A stretch of 64,000 bases of DNA. Source: Haematobia irritans (lineage: Eukaryota > Arthropoda > Insecta > Diptera > Muscidae). The translations under genes were made by a program, and so were the position numbers. Below the pieces are notes generated by a model that saw only the letters and a list, made by a program, of their open reading frames with translations, was not told the origin of the DNA and made no database searches. This document shows, piece after piece, positions 61,940 to 64,000 of this stretch. The stretch covers positions 99,308,162-99,372,161 of the forward strand of contig NC_134397.1 of the NCBI RefSeq assembly GCF_050003625.1. Direction: 5' to 3'. The stretch's first letter is position 1; each line of letters opens with the position of its first letter.

Positions 61940-64000
61940 GGCCGCTTGTGCTGCCTTAAAAGTTCTCCTGATGAAAGGAGACATAGATATAGTTCTTATT
62001 CAAGAACCATACATATATAAGAACAAGATCTGTGAATTAAGCACTCCGGGTTTCAAACTTTTGCATAATACCGGTAACGATATAAATCGAGCATGTATAA
62101 TTGCTAAAAACGAACTAAACTTGTTTCTGCTTCCTTCATTGAGCAATGCAGACACTGTCGTAGCCAGTCTAGAGATATCCACATGCAAATATTGGGTATC
62201 TTCGGTCTACATGTGACATGATAGGGAGATGCCACCCTGTGCCGTTAAGACCTTAGTTGAGGAGTCACTAAAAACAAAGACAAAACTCATTATGGGATGC
62301 GATGCAAATGCACATCATAGTATTTAGGGAAGTAGTGATACTAATGCAAGGGGAGAGTCGCTAATAGAGTTTATTTTGCGTACTAACCTGGTAGTTTGCA
62401 ATAAGGGAGATGCACCAACCTTCGTTACCAGGAACAGACAAGAGGTTTTGGACGTCACGTTGACCTCTCCGGAACTGAATGATAAGATATCTGAGTGGCA
62501 AGTTTTGAGGGAACATAGCTTCTCAGATCATCGCTACATCAGTTTCAGATTGGCTGTTCGTACTTCAAAGACCACATTTCCGCCAAATGTTAGGAAAGCT
62601 TATTGGAATAGGTATAGGGAATCGTTCAATTTGATGATACCGGAAATGCCGGAGACAAATATGAGCACTGTGCAAGATATCGAACACGCAGTGGAGCGGA
62701 TTACTAAGGCCTTCAACATTTCACTGAAAGCTGCTTGCCCTAGAGGAAAGCCAAGGGGACAAAATCGGCCGCCATGGTGGACTACGGAGTTAAGTAATAT
62801 GAGGAAATCCTGCAGGAAGCTCTTTAACAAAGCAAAGTCCACAAGAGCTCCGGAGGATTGGGACACTTACAAGATGAATCTGAGAGAATATAAACGAGAA
62901 CTGAGAAGGTCTCAACAAAACTCTTGGGATGATTACTGTAGCAGCATTGAGAATACGTCAGAGGCTTCCAGACTACGGAGGGTACTAGCATCCACTAACA
63001 CCGCTCCAGGTTTCATTAAAACATCGGAGGGAAATTGGACAACGTCCAGTGAGGAGACGTTGGAGGTACTTTTGGACACACACTTCCCTGGAAATCAGGC
63101 GGTTGAACCATGTTCCGGCGGTGTAATAGAGGCTCAGCGATCATTTCCTATCGAGGAAATTGTGTCGGAATCTAGAATAAAATGGGCTTTAAATAGCTTT
63201 GGACCATTCAAATCCCCCGGACCTGATGGAATTACTCCGGCGGAGTTACAGGCAGTGGCTGAAAATTCTTTCAGCCACTGCCTGTAACTCCCCTGGTTGA
63301 CGGTGATATATAAACGATGTGTAAACTTAGCATATATTCCAGAAAAGTGGAGGGAAACAAAAGTCGTCTTCATACCTAAAGCAGGAAAAGCCTCTCACTC
63401 GAGTGCGAAGGATTTCCGACCAATCAGCTTATCCTCATTCCTACTTAAGACCCTGGAGAGGATGATAGACATGTATCTTAGAACTAGCGTGGATTCAAGT
63501 TTGCTCTCGAAACGACAGCATGCATACTCGAAGGGCAGGTCTACTGAGACCGCATTACATGAACTGGTCAGCTTTATTGAAAGCTCACTATCTGTCAAAG
63601 AATACACAATCGTAGCGTTTCTAGACATCGAAGGGGCGTTCAATAATGTCCATCCGAGCTCGATATTAAATGGACTGACAACTCTGAATGTTGATCCAGG
63701 TATACTTAGGCTGTTAGACGAACTTCTAATAAAGAGACGTATTTCAGCCACACTAGGGCAAGCAAACATACAAAGGTATGTGAAGAGACACTCCCCAAGG
63801 AGGAGTTCTATCACCTCTTCGTTGGAATGTTGCTATAAACAACCTTCTGGTTTCTCTAGAAAAAGAAAGGATAAAAGTGGTGGCATACGCAGATGATGTG
63901 ACGCTAGCAGTCAGGGGAAAATTCCCATCCACAATCAGAGATATTATACAGAGAGCTCTCCGGATGACTGAGAAATGGGCGAAAGATAATGGTCTTGGTG
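61899..64000 (+). pseudogene. LINE ORF2 endonuclease-RT (copy L7), 3' truncated by window
   Basis: ATG at 61899. Endonuclease motifs LQINLHHCEAACAAL, IQEPYIYK, GCDANAHHSI and SDHRYISF are present. Stops at 62214 and 62324 and a hairpin insertion at 63242-63291 break it. RT motifs are FKSPGPDGITPAEL, FRPISLSSFLLKTLERM, then FLDIEGAFNNVHPSS, and the catalytic VAYADDVTLAV near 63870-63910. A frame break lies between 63800 and 63840. RNase H lies beyond the window. Confidence 0.88.
63242..63291. repeat. Perfect 23-bp hairpin inside LINE RT
   Basis: Bases 63242-63264 are the exact reverse complement of 63269-63291 with a 4-base ATTC loop. Other copies have a different, non-palindromic sequence (about GACAGAATTATCC) here. 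Confidence 0.97.

Larger units (their letters stand above)
60611..64000 (+). mobile_element. LOA-like LINE running off the window (copy L7)
   Basis: The 5' end is near TTCAACCGTCGAACTG at 60616. It includes leader, ORF1 and ORF2 through the RT active site. The 3' part lies outside. It is more diverged than the other copies and represents a related subfamily or older insertion. Confidence 0.9.

Overview
The window looks like a chromosome piece from a higher fly (Diptera: Brachycera, probably a calyptrate such as a muscid). The one recognisable host gene, Mcm5 on the minus strand, reads very close to the Drosophila family protein. Almost all remaining DNA is transposable elements of fly type. 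The sequence is AT-rich, has two 100-N scaffold gaps (8385-8484, 44890-44989), and carries single-base homopolymer indels that suggest a lightly polished long-read assembly.

1-11.2 kb: a large inverted repeat (arms about 1378-4177 and 5607-8384). Each arm holds the 5' half of a LOA-like LINE, a tail piece of a dipteran 'mini-me'-like repeat, an unrecognised unit and a tRNA-derived SINE. The arms meet at a DD41D mariner inside (TA)n. LINE 3' pieces and more (TA)n follow. 11.2-19.4 kb: a decayed BEL/Pao retrotransposon (protease, RT, RNase H, integrase) interrupted by a SINE with a clean 15-bp target duplication. After it come a zinc-knuckle ORF in an unusual position, a (TA)n-centred inverted repeat, and an env-like remnant with its 3' LTR. 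19.4-32.4 kb: a Gypsy-type integrase scrap, a nearly full-length LOA-like LINE, a decayed gag, an internally deleted LINE, an LTR with a tRNA-Lys-type primer site, a 364-bp MITE carrying a second mariner, and a solo LTR.

32.6-37.1 kb: one repeat split by nested insertions (two SINEs, a second repeat with 155-bp tandem units, and another insert). 37.1-41.6 kb: tRNA-like SINE heads and an LTR retrotransposon 5' end with a tRNA-Tyr primer-binding site, long leader and gag ORF. 41.7-43.6 kb: three decayed, intron-bearing 5' fragments of unrelated host genes (XRN1/pacman, RTEL1, TEX10/Ipi1) packed into 1.9 kb. 44.9-46.6 kb: a roughly 330-bp satellite next to a gap. 46.9-52.1 kb: Mcm5 (three exons seen, last exon missing), with intron 2 filled by LINE scraps and a third mariner. 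52.3-57.6 kb: long palindromes in tandem. 57.6-60.6 kb: a cluster of nested MITEs with 3-bp TTA/TAA target duplications. 60.6 kb to the end: the 5' three quarters of another LOA-like LINE.

No coordinated pathway is encoded. What stands out is transposon stratigraphy with target duplications and empty-site comparisons; a LINE/SINE pair sharing a 3' end and a telomere-like tail; mariner deletion derivatives; (TA)n tracts at the centres of inverted repeats; and the multi-gene fragment cluster.
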